Source: JBLNDJ01 sp050261515 (GTDB taxonomy: Bacteria > Acidobacteriota > Terriglobia > Bryobacterales > Bryobacteraceae). Taken from it: a stretch of DNA of 64,000 nt. Each line of letters begins with the position of its first letter. Position 1 is the stretch's first letter. This document shows positions 16,547 through 23,974 of the stretch, one piece after another. The DNA lies in NCBI GenBank assembly GCA_050261515.1, contig JBLNDJ010000058.1, positions 117,323 through 181,322 of the forward strand, read 5' to 3'. The notes beneath the pieces are model-generated. The model saw nothing but the letters and a program-made list of their open reading frames with translations. It was not told the origin of the DNA and did no database searches. Position numbers and translations under genes: made by a program.

Positions 16547-16921
16547 ATGCGCCTGGCCACACTCTTACTCAGCATCGCTTGCGGGCTCTTCGCCGCGGAC
16601 GGTTTCGCCGGCAAGTGGGAACTCTCGGCCACCGATCCGAACGGCGTCGAAGTCAAAGGCCGCATCACGCTCGTCGAAAAGGACGGCGCGTGGTCCGGCT
16701 CGCTCGAAGGGCCCGAAGGAACCGCTCCGCTGCGCAGCGTCCTGGTGAAGGAGGACGTCCTGACGTTCCGGGTTGACTACGAGGACGCCGACGTGACAGT
16801 GACCCTGAAGCTCGACGGCGACCACATAAAGGGCAGCTACTCGGCCGGAGCGGGCGCGGACGGCCCGGTCGAAGGCGTCCGCATCGCCGGGCAGTCTTCA
16901 ACCGGAGCGCGCCAGGCGTAA
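16547..16921 (+). CDS. small secreted protein, hypothetical
   Basis: A 124-aa protein with a signal peptide (MRLATLLLSIACGLFAADG). The mature part reads as an antiparallel beta domain of alternating polar and hydrophobic residues (FAGKWELSATDPNG, VEVKGRITLVEKDGAWSGSL, LTFRVDYEDADVTVTLKLDG), reminiscent of small lipocalin-like or YceI-like domains common in Acidobacteriota. AAGGA stands upstream of the ATG. Function unknown. It lies between the acyl carrier protein and the PEP-CTERM gene. Confidence 0.7.
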   Translation: MRLATLLLSIACGLFAADGFAGKWELSATDPNGVEVKGRITLVEKDGAWSGSLEGPEGTAPLRSVLVKEDVLTFRVDYEDADVTVTLKLDGDHIKGSYSAGAGADGPVEGVRIAGQSSTGARQA

Positions 16922-16937
16922 GCCCCACGCGGTACTA

Positions 16938-16964
16938 GGTCCCAAAACCCGGAGTCCTGGGACC
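16938..16964 (+). terminator. hairpin after the small secreted protein gene
   Basis: GGTCCCA (16938-16944) pairs with TGGGACC (16958-16964) 17 nt past the stop. There is no U-tract, so termination is only probable. Confidence 0.4.
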
Positions 16965-16996
16965 GAAGTTTGATTCCTTCTCGCCGGCCGGGCAGC

Positions 16997-17002
16997 CATA
17001 AT
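16997..17002 (+). promoter_or_regulatory. -10 element of the PEP-CTERM gene
   Basis: CATAAT, 9 nt before the ATG at 17012. GAGGG directly before the ATG is too close to act as a ribosome-binding site. Confidence 0.35.
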
Positions 17003-17011
17003 CGGTGAGGG

Positions 17012-17644
17012 ATGAAACGCCTCGGGCTGGTTCTGGCTTGCGCGCTCCCGCTCGTCGCGGGCAGGATCGACGTCACCACTCAGACCTTCGCCCAGGTGCA
17101 TTCCGGCGCGAACCTGATCGTCGATTTCAGCGTGTGGAACTATGGCGCGAACAACGCCGGATTCTCGCCCTACCCCACCTCCCTCAGCGTCAACATCGTC
17201 ACCGAAGCCCTGGGCGAGGGCGAATACCGGCTGGCGGGGCGCATCGAATCGCTCGACGGCTCCGTGTACGTGCCGCTCACAAGCCTCACACTGCTGCCCG
17301 GCGTGTTCAACTCGGCGGGTGCGCCGCAGATCGCCGTGGGCGTGATCCATGGGTCCGCCAGGCTCGATGAGGCGCTGTTCGGACCGGGGATGTCGGCGCG
17401 CCTCGTGATTGAGAACCTGGGCCCGCAGTTCGTCGTCGGCATCGGACCGGGCTACACGGTCCGCAACGCGGTGTCGATCACGGATGTCACGGGCGAAGGG
17501 CCGCGTATTGTGGGCGGCATCACGAACACCGTGACGGTCGCCAATCCCGAGCCCGCGACCTGGGCGCTTGGAGCCGGCGCGGTTGTGGTCCTGTTCGCCC
17601 TCAGGCGCCTAAGATCGCCTGGCGCGCGCGCTCGTAAGCCCTGA
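17012..17644 (+). CDS. PEP-CTERM sorting domain protein
   Basis: A 210-aa exported protein. It has a signal peptide (MKRLGLVLACALPLVAG), a beta-rich middle with no recognised enzyme motif, and a C-terminal sorting signal: the NPEP motif at 178-181, a hydrophobic helix (WALGAGAVVVLFAL) and an Arg-rich end (RRLR). In the exosortase system such proteins are cut at PEP and released or attached to the surface together with an exopolysaccharide. Polysaccharide genes surround it, but no exosortase gene is in the window. The last 44 nt overlap the convergent deacetylase gene. Confidence 0.82.
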   Translation: MKRLGLVLACALPLVAGRIDVTTQTFAQVHSGANLIVDFSVWNYGANNAGFSPYPTSLSVNIVTEALGEGEYRLAGRIESLDGSVYVPLTSLTLLPGVFNSAGAPQIAVGVIHGSARLDEALFGPGMSARLVIENLGPQFVVGIGPGYTVRNAVSITDVTGEGPRIVGGITNTVTVANPEPATWALGAGAVVVLFALRRLRSPGARARKP

Positions 17645-18383
17645 CGTTTGCGCGCTTGAGCAGCTTCTTCGCGTTCCACAGCGCGGCCTGGCGCCATCGC
17701 GGCAGGATGCGTCCGGAAGCGAACCCCGCCGCCGTCTGCGGCCCCATTCCCCTGCGCAGTGCGTAGCGGCCCAGGACCAGGCACTCGCCCAGCCTCCAGG
17801 TCGAAGCGCGCGGCTCCGAGTTGAACAGATACCGGATGCCCGCGCCGATCGCCGCGTCTGCCACCCGGCGCGAGAAGTAGCCGCCCGGGACCGAGGCGGC
17901 CGGCACGGCGTGGCCCACGACGTCCTCGAGCAGCTTCACACTCTCTCTCCACTGCCGCGCGATCTCCTCGGGCGGGCAGATCGAGATCGGCACCGGATGC
18001 GAGCAGGTGTGGCTGCCGATCACGTGGCCGCGGCGGTCGAGTTCGCGGATCTGCGCGGCGCTCAGGTAGCCGGGCCCGCCGGTCAGATCCGTGACGATGA
18101 AGAAATGGCCGCGCCAGCCGTGCGATTCGAGCAGGTCCGCGACGATCGTGTAGGCGCTCTGTTCGCCGTCGTCGAAGGTGAGGAAAACCGGGCGGGGTTC
18201 GCGCCAGGCATCCGGCGCATCCACACGGCCCACAGGCTTCGCGCCGATCGCCTCGCGGATCGCGGCGATGTGCGCGCGGAAGTCGGCTTCGCCGAGCTTG
18301 TATATATCCGCGCCCTTGGGCGGCACGCCGGGGAGCACCTCGTGATACATCAGGGCCAGGCAGCTACAGGTGGATGGGGCCAT
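17601..18383 (-). CDS. polysaccharide deacetylase (NodB/CE4 family), second copy
   Basis: A 260-aa CE4 enzyme. It shows LMYHEVLPG near the start, the Asp pair in LTFDDGEQSA (D71, D72), HxxxH in GSHTCSHP (H125, H129) and a PGGYFSRRV motif. There is no signal peptide. ATG 18383 lies 20 nt inside the end of the upstream GNAT-like gene, so the two form an operon. It differs clearly from the deacetylase at 8791-9660, so it is a separate enzyme rather than a recent duplicate. It probably acts on the same class of exported glycan. Confidence 0.85.
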   Translation of the reverse strand: MAPSTCSCLALMYHEVLPGVPPKGADIYKLGEADFRAHIAAIREAIGAKPVGRVDAPDAWREPRPVFLTFDDGEQSAYTIVADLLESHGWRGHFFIVTDLTGGPGYLSAAQIRELDRRGHVIGSHTCSHPVPISICPPEEIARQWRESVKLLEDVVGHAVPAASVPGGYFSRRVADAAIGAGIRYLFNSEPRASTWRLGECLVLGRYALRRGMGPQTAAGFASGRILPRWRQAALWNAKKLLKRANVRAYERARQAILGA

Positions 18384-19434
18384 CGCCGTCTCCTCGATTG
18401 ATGTGCATTTCCTCGAAGCCTCCGAGCGCTTCCGCCAACTTCCTGGATGCCGCAAAGACATAATTCGACGGGCCGCGAAGAAAGCCCGAGCGCTCGAGCG
18501 CGCGGCCCCAGGCTGCATGCGACTGGTTCGAGACGATCAGGTCTACGCCGCGCGCGCTGAGCCAGCCGGCGGCCGCGGCCGTGACCGCTTCTGCATCTTG
18601 GGGCAGCGCGAGGCAATCGGCGATCGTGCCCACGCGCAGGTCGCCGAACTGCTTGTGCCCGCGCATCCGGGTATCGAGCACGAGCGCCCAGCCCTGCGGC
18701 ACACGAAGCCGGATGTAGCGCGCCTCGCCGGGAGGGTACAACGCGTTCAGCGACGCGGCGTCGCGCGCCGCGACCAGCGCGTAGCCGGCGTTCGCGCGTT
18801 CCCACAGCGCATCCGCCCATTGTTCGAAGGCGGGCACCGGCTCGGCGGCGGCAGCGGGAGCCGCGCGGCCCTTCCACGTCTGCGCGGCATGGACTGCGAG
18901 CCATCCCGCGCCGGTGAACCGCGCCGCCGCGGCCGCCGCGCGGCGCGCCGGGGTCGATTGCAGCATGCGCAACTCGCCGAGCACACGCGCCGGGCGGACC
19001 ATCTTGAAGTAGAAAGGCACACTCTCCAGCCGCCATCCCATGGCCTTCAGCATGCGCGGCAGCGGACGTTCTTCGCCTCCCATGCCGAGAGCGAACAGCA
19101 TCGGCTCGCGGTTCAACGCCGCGCGCAGCATCTGCAATCCCACTCCGGCATAAGCGCGGTTCACGACTCCTTCCGACACGCCCAGCCGGTAGTGCGCCGC
19201 GCGGATCGTCTTGCCGCGAAGCGAAAAGTCCTGGTGGTTGAGGATGTATCCGCCGCGCACCGCGCAGCCCTCGAGGGCGAGGAAGCACTCCTCGGCGAGA
19301 CGCCGTCCGTCGCAGCGCTCCGAGGGCGTCTCCGGCAATTGAAACTCGGCGGCCCCGTCCGCCGCCAGACGCGCGTTGAACTCCCGCACCGCGGGAGCGC
19401 AGTCTTCCGTGTAGCGCGCGATCACATTGACCAT
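18364..19434 (-). CDS. GNAT-like protein of a glycan locus, second copy
   Basis: A 356-aa protein with two GNAT-like halves: AVRGGYILNHQDFSLRGK, YRLGVSEGVVNRAYAGVGLQMLRAA (acyl-CoA loop region) and MLKAMGWRLESVPFYFKM in the first, and ARYIRLRVPQGWALVLDTRM with GTIADCLALPQDAEAVTAAA in the second. It ends with the distinctive INRGDGDGPIHL. Overall design matches 13475-14479 though identity is low. It probably acylates a glycan or precursor; the substrate is not deducible. An AT-rich gap of 84 nt separates it from the divergent small membrane gene. Confidence 0.55.
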   Translation of the reverse strand: MVNVIARYTEDCAPAVREFNARLAADGAAEFQLPETPSERCDGRRLAEECFLALEGCAVRGGYILNHQDFSLRGKTIRAAHYRLGVSEGVVNRAYAGVGLQMLRAALNREPMLFALGMGGEERPLPRMLKAMGWRLESVPFYFKMVRPARVLGELRMLQSTPARRAAAAAARFTGAGWLAVHAAQTWKGRAAPAAAAEPVPAFEQWADALWERANAGYALVAARDAASLNALYPPGEARYIRLRVPQGWALVLDTRMRGHKQFGDLRVGTIADCLALPQDAEAVTAAAAGWLSARGVDLIVSNQSHAAWGRALERSGFLRGPSNYVFAASRKLAEALGGFEEMHINRGDGDGPIHL

Positions 19435-19518
19435 TTTGTCAACTTCATATTACAATTCATTTAGCAATTTCCGGGTGGAACGCAATTTTTCGCCGCAATC
19501 AGGGGGCATCGCAGAGCT

Positions 19519-19773
19519 ATGATATGGAAGGACATGACTAAGAGCGGACGCAAGCAGGGCACCCTCATTAGGTGTTTGTGTGACGCATTGCAGGTACTGC
19601 CATTCATTGTCGTTCTGCTGATTGCGACCGAACAACAAGCCAGCGCCTATACCGATCCCGGCAGCGGGGCGCTTATCTGGCAGATGGTTGCGGCAGGCTT
19701 CGTGGGCCTCATGTTCTACCTGAGGAAGTTCGGCTCCTGGTTCCGGAGCAGGAAAAAGGAAACCAAGGATTGA
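19519..19773 (+). CDS. small membrane protein of the glycan locus
   Basis: An 84-aa protein with two hydrophobic segments (about 27-41 and 51-66) joined by a conserved-looking YTDPGSGALIWQM loop, and a basic tail (RKFGSWFRSRKKETKD). The TDPGSGAL phrase occurs in small proteins found next to surface-glycan methyltransferases in several phyla. An ATG at 19534 with GGAAGG just upstream is an alternative start. Its stop overlaps the TTG start of the next gene, so the two are co-translated. Confidence 0.6.
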   Translation: MIWKDMTKSGRKQGTLIRCLCDALQVLPFIVVLLIATEQQASAYTDPGSGALIWQMVAAGFVGLMFYLRKFGSWFRSRKKETKD

Positions 19774-21224
19774 GCGCGTCCCCCGGACTGGCCGCCGCCT
19801 CCTTTCGCGACCCCGCGGGAAGTCTGGTCGCGCTGAAGGGGCGGATACTCCGCATCGTCACTCCGACGGGCGCGGAGGATCTCGCGGCCTTTCTCGCCTC
19901 TAAGCAATCCGCGCGGTTCGTCGAGTCCGGGCGCGTCGTTTCGGCGCGCGTTCTCGATGCCGGCGAGATTGCGGAGCTGCTCGAAGAGCCGGAGTTTCGC
20001 GCCCTCTATGACGCGCGCGGCGCGGCGCTGGTGGTCGAGCACGAGCGCATCTGGTTTCCGAGCTTCCCCTACGAGTGGCCGCCCGAGATGCTTCATGCCG
20101 CGGCCGGATTGACGCTCGAGCTGGCGCGCGGCCTGCTCCCCGGCGGCATAGGGCTCAAAGACGCCACTCCGTACAACGTGCTGTTCCGCGGACCAGAGCC
20201 GGTGTTCATCGACGCGCTCTCCTTCGAGCGGCGCGATGCGGACGATCCGACCTGGCTGCCCTACGCGCAGTTCGTCCGCACTTTCCTGCTGCCGCTTGCG
20301 GCGAACAAGCGCTTCGGACTCTCGATCGAGCAGATCCTCACCACGCGGCGCGACGGTTTGGAGCCGGAGGAAGTATACCGGTGGCTCGGCCCCTTCGAGC
20401 GATTGCGGCCCCCGTACCTCTCGCTGGTGTCGATGCCCGCGTGGCTCGCCGCGCGGCACGACAAGGACGACGCAGGCATTTATAAAAAGCGCTCGGCGGG
20501 CAATCCCGAGAAGGCGCAGTTCATTCTCGATTCGCTGCTTCGCGGTCTCGAGCGCACGCTGGCGCGGTTGAAGCCGAACGCGGGCCGCAGCTCCACGTGG
20601 TCGGATTACATGACCACGAATAACAATTACACCGCCGGCTCGTTTTCCGAGAAGGAAACGTTCGTGCGCGAGGCGCTCGACGAGTTTCAGCCCCGTCGCG
20701 TGCTCGACGCGGGCTGCAACACGGGGCACTTCTCGGCGCTCGCGGCGCGGGCCGGGGCGAAGGTGGTCGCGATCGACTACGACCCGGTGGTGCTCGGCGA
20801 CGTGTGGCGCGCGGCGCGCGCGAGCGGGCTCGACATTCTGCCGCTCACGGTAAATCTGACACGCCCGAGCCCCGGCATAGGGTGGCGCAACCGCGAGTGC
20901 CCGCCGTTCCTGGAGCGCGCACGGGGCGCGTTCGACGGAATCCTGATGCTGGCGGTGATCCATCACATGCTGGTGACGGAGCGCGTGCCGCTGCCCGACA
21001 TTCTGGCGCTCGCCGCGGAGCTGACGACGGACATCGCGGTGATCGAGTTCATCGGTCCCGGGGATTCGATGTTCCGGCGCCTGGTGCGCGGGCGCGGGGA
21101 GTTGCACAAGGATCTGACGCCCGAGGCGTTCGAAGCGGCGTGCCGGCCTCACTTCGACATCGTGCGCAGCCGCGCCATCGAAGGCACGCACCGGCGCCTC
21201 TACCTGCTGCGGAAGCCCGCCTGA
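19770..21224 (+). CDS. kinase-like and SAM methyltransferase fusion (NoeA-like)
   Basis: A 484-aa two-part protein. The N-terminal 260 residues contain a degenerate kinase-like lobe with GIGLKDATPYNVLFRGPEPVFIDALSF, which resembles the HxDxxxxN and DxD parts of aminoglycoside-kinase folds (here KDATPYN and FIDAL). The C-terminal part has a SAM pocket (RVLDAGCNTGHFSALAA, about 310-326), VVAIDYDP and ILMLAVIHHMLVTERVPL. This layout matches the nodulation protein NoeA group, linked to Nod-factor or surface-glycan modification. The TTG start overlaps the preceding TGA. A fused transferase plus methyltransferase acting on glycans or lipid carriers is inferred. Confidence 0.7.
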   Translation: MSASPGLAAASFRDPAGSLVALKGRILRIVTPTGAEDLAAFLASKQSARFVESGRVVSARVLDAGEIAELLEEPEFRALYDARGAALVVEHERIWFPSFPYEWPPEMLHAAAGLTLELARGLLPGGIGLKDATPYNVLFRGPEPVFIDALSFERRDADDPTWLPYAQFVRTFLLPLAANKRFGLSIEQILTTRRDGLEPEEVYRWLGPFERLRPPYLSLVSMPAWLAARHDKDDAGIYKKRSAGNPEKAQFILDSLLRGLERTLARLKPNAGRSSTWSDYMTTNNNYTAGSFSEKETFVREALDEFQPRRVLDAGCNTGHFSALAARAGAKVVAIDYDPVVLGDVWRAARASGLDILPLTVNLTRPSPGIGWRNRECPPFLERARGAFDGILMLAVIHHMLVTERVPLPDILALAAELTTDIAVIEFIGPGDSMFRRLVRGRGELHKDLTPEAFEAACRPHFDIVRSRAIEGTHRRLYLLRKPA

Positions 21225-21229
21225 TCTGC

Positions 21230-21235
21230 TAGCAT
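21230..21235 (+). promoter_or_regulatory. -10 element of the dCMP deaminase gene
   Basis: TAGCAT, 7 nt before the ATG at 21243; it lies just past the methyltransferase stop. Confidence 0.3.
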
Positions 21236-21242
21236 CGGCCTG

Positions 21243-21695
21243 ATGCGACAGGTGCCTAGCTGGGACACGTATTATCTGGAGATCTGCAAGGTCGTGGGGT
21301 CGCGCAGCAAGGACCCGAACACGCAGCTAGGCTGCATCATCGTGGGCCCGGCGCACGAGATCCGCTCGACCGGATACAACTCGTTTCCGCGCGGCATCCG
21401 CGACGATGTGCCCGAGCGGCACGAGCGCCCGGCGAAGTATCTGTGGATCGAGCACGCCGAGCGCAACGCGATCTGCAACGCGGCGCGCGCGGGCACGGCG
21501 ACGGAGAAGTGCACGATCTACGTCGAGATCATGCCGTGCATGGATTGCGCCCGAGCGATCGTGCAGGCGGGCATTTCCGAGGTCGTGGTCTCGGACGCCC
21601 GCATGTCGCAATACTCCAGCGAATACTATGACCAGCACTTCGGGCTGGTCGAAGTGCTGTTCGCCGAGGCCGGCGTGAAGGTCAGGCGGGTGTAG
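21243..21695 (+). CDS. dCMP deaminase (ComEB type)
   Basis: A 150-aa cytidine/deoxycytidylate deaminase that turns dCMP into dUMP for thymidylate synthesis. The zinc site is complete: HAE in WIEHAERNAICNAA and PCMDCAR. It also shows SWDTYYLEICKVVGSRSKDPNTQLG and GYNSFPRGI, typical of the ComEB/dCMP deaminase family, and normal length. Its 3' end overlaps the convergent ROK gene by 14 nt. Confidence 0.9.
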   Translation: MRQVPSWDTYYLEICKVVGSRSKDPNTQLGCIIVGPAHEIRSTGYNSFPRGIRDDVPERHERPAKYLWIEHAERNAICNAARAGTATEKCTIYVEIMPCMDCARAIVQAGISEVVVSDARMSQYSSEYYDQHFGLVEVLFAEAGVKVRRV

Positions 21696-22794
21696 CGAGC
21701 TTGCTCAGGGCGAAGGCGTAGGCGCCTACTGCGACGGCTTCGCTGGTGCCGAGGCGCGAGAGGCCGACGGCGACCCGGGGGAGCGGGTCGTAGGGGATCT
21801 TTCTTCCCGAGCCGGGCACCGTTACTTCGCGGAGGTCTCCCCTCAGGAATTGCTCGCGCTCGATTGGGTCTTCGAGGTTGTAGGCTTTGGCGATCAGGCG
21901 GCGGAGGGGATTGCCGTCGCGCTCGTAGACACCGTTGATCGCGTCCACCAGCGCCGGCAGGAAGAGCGGCGCGGCTCCGGAGACTCCGCCTCCGATCACC
22001 GCGCAGCCGTCCACCAGCGTGAGGGCCTGGGCGATGGCGTCTCCGGCGACTTCTCCAAGGCGGCGGTAGGCTTCGATCGCGGCGGCGCGGTTTCCTTCGG
22101 CTTTGCCGGTTCCGATTTCGAAGATGACCTTCGGTTCGGGCGCGGCTTCGAACGCGATTCCTGCCTGCTCCGCGTAGACGCGGCGCACGGCGCGGATCGA
22201 GGCTCCTTCTTCGACGTTCATCCTCGGGTCGAGCTTGTTGCGCAGGAGCCAGGCTTCCGCGGCCATCGAGTTGTCTCCGGTGAAAAGCTCGGCGCCTCGC
22301 ACGATGCCTCCGCCGAAGCCGGTCCCCAACGTCACTCCGAACAGATTCCTGTAGCGCTTCGGGCTGCCCGCCGCCGCGAGCAGGCCGTTCACGTAGGGAA
22401 GAAAGCCCGCGATGGCTTCGCCATAGGCGAACAGGTCGCCGTCGTTGTTGATGAAGACCGGGACGCCGAACTTCTCTTCGAGGATGGGACCGAGCGGCAC
22501 GCCTCCGCGGAAACCGGGCATGTTCAGGAGATCGCCGATGATGCCGCGCGGGTAGTCGGCGGGCGCCGGAAAAGCGAAGCTGATGGCGGCTGGCGGCGCG
22601 GGCAGGGCCTGCTTCACGCACTCGAAGCCCTTCACGATGTTCGCGAGGCAGCGCTCGAGGTTTTCCGCTTCAGACGGCACGCTGATCGGGCCCACAAGAA
22701 GCTGGTTCGCGCGGATGGCGGAGAACTTCAGGTTCGTTCCGCCCGCGTCGAGCGTCATGACGATGCGCGGGTCGGTTTCGTATTGGGCAGGCAT
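21682..22794 (-). CDS. ROK family protein (sugar kinase-like)
   Basis: A 370-aa ROK-family protein. It has the ATP phosphate-binding loop in MTLDAGGTNLKFSAI (residues 13-27), PADYPRGIIGDLLNMPGF, INNDGDLFAYGEA with the catalytic Asp region, and GTGFGGGIV. The Cys-rich zinc motif of many ROK glucokinases is absent, so it belongs to a divergent branch. AAGGAG precedes the ATG. It lies directly downstream of two sugar transporters, consistent with phosphorylating an imported sugar. Confidence 0.82.
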   Translation of the reverse strand: MPAQYETDPRIVMTLDAGGTNLKFSAIRANQLLVGPISVPSEAENLERCLANIVKGFECVKQALPAPPAAISFAFPAPADYPRGIIGDLLNMPGFRGGVPLGPILEEKFGVPVFINNDGDLFAYGEAIAGFLPYVNGLLAAAGSPKRYRNLFGVTLGTGFGGGIVRGAELFTGDNSMAAEAWLLRNKLDPRMNVEEGASIRAVRRVYAEQAGIAFEAAPEPKVIFEIGTGKAEGNRAAAIEAYRRLGEVAGDAIAQALTLVDGCAVIGGGVSGAAPLFLPALVDAINGVYERDGNPLRRLIAKAYNLEDPIEREQFLRGDLREVTVPGSGRKIPYDPLPRVAVGLSRLGTSEAVAVGAYAFALSKLATPA

Positions 22795-22804
22795 GAGTCT
22801 CTCC

Positions 22805-23974
22805 TTAGCGCTTCAGGTTGGCGGTGGCGGTCCAGGTGACGTAGAGGATCGCGGCGAGCGGCACCAGGAACGACAACTGCACGGAGCCGAGCCGGTCGGC
22901 AACGAGTCCCATAACGGGCGGGACGAAGGCCGCGCCGACGATCGCCATCACCATGAGGCCCGAGAGGGCGTTGGCGTGCTCGGGCATGCTCTCCACGACG
23001 ATCGAGAAGATCAGCGGGAAGATGTTGGCGAAGCCGAATCCGATAAGGAGGAAGCTCGCCATCGCGACCGCGCGGCTCGGGACGAAAATGCCGAGCAGGC
23101 CCGCGACCGAGAGGATCGAGGTGAGGACGAAGAACGTGCGCGGCTTCATCCAGTTCAGAATCACGCCGCCCGAAAAGCGTCCGATGGTGAGCGCCAAAAA
23201 GAACAGGCCGGTACCGAGCAGTCCGATTCTGTTGATGTCCACGCCGAAGCGGTCCTTCAGGTAGAGCGGGATTCCGGAGCTGACGCAGACCTCGGCGCCG
23301 ACGTAAAGGAACAGGGCGAGCACCATCATGGCGACGAAGGGATGGCGGAGCAGCGCGAGCGAGGAACCGAACGTGGCGGGCTTGTGGCCGGGCGCGCGGC
23401 GCTCGTCCACTTTGAGCGTCATCACCGAGAGCATCGTGATGAACACGGCGGCGCTGTAGATCGGGAAGATGACATTCCAGCCGGCGCCGAACGCGCGCGC
23501 GGCGATCACGGGGATGAGCGGACCCGAGAGCGACCCGATGGCTTTGACGAACTGGCCGAGCGAGAGGTTGCGGGCGTACTTGCCCTCCGGGGAGACGTCG
23601 CGCATGATCGGGTTGCCGGCGACTTGCAGCGTGGTCGCGCCGGCGCCGAGTGCGAGCACCGTCAGCAGGAACACCGGGAACGTGGAAAGGCCCGCCAGCG
23701 TGGGAATTAAAACGCCCGCCAGCATGATCGCGAGGCCGAGCAGCAGGATGAACTTTTTGCCCTTCTTGTCCTGGAAGACTCCCATGGGGACCGAAAGGAC
23801 GCCGAACATCAGGAAGCCAACGAACGGGATCAACTGCGCGACGAAGTTCGAGAGGCGGAACTGTTCGCGGGCGAGACTGACGAAGGGGCCGGCCGCGTCG
23901 GCGAAGCCCATGGTCAGAAACGCAAGAAACACCGGCAGCGCGCTGCTGTGTTTGACTGCCTTCGATTCAATCAC
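22805..23974 (-). CDS. MFS transporter, FucP/glucose-galactose type
   Basis: A 389-aa, 12-helix major facilitator with FucP-like features: MGFADAAGPFVSLAREQF, GVFQDKKGKKF after helix 2, and GAGATTLQVAGNPIMRDVSP. It is probably a proton-coupled sugar importer of the inner membrane. The GTG start overlaps the upstream gene's stop (GTGA). It ends 10 nt before the ROK gene, giving an uptake-plus-kinase operon. The sugar cannot be named from sequence. Confidence 0.85.
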   Translation of the reverse strand: MIESKAVKHSSALPVFLAFLTMGFADAAGPFVSLAREQFRLSNFVAQLIPFVGFLMFGVLSVPMGVFQDKKGKKFILLLGLAIMLAGVLIPTLAGLSTFPVFLLTVLALGAGATTLQVAGNPIMRDVSPEGKYARNLSLGQFVKAIGSLSGPLIPVIAARAFGAGWNVIFPIYSAAVFITMLSVMTLKVDERRAPGHKPATFGSSLALLRHPFVAMMVLALFLYVGAEVCVSSGIPLYLKDRFGVDINRIGLLGTGLFFLALTIGRFSGGVILNWMKPRTFFVLTSILSVAGLLGIFVPSRAVAMASFLLIGFGFANIFPLIFSIVVESMPEHANALSGLMVMAIVGAAFVPPVMGLVADRLGSVQLSFLVPLAAILYVTWTATANLKR

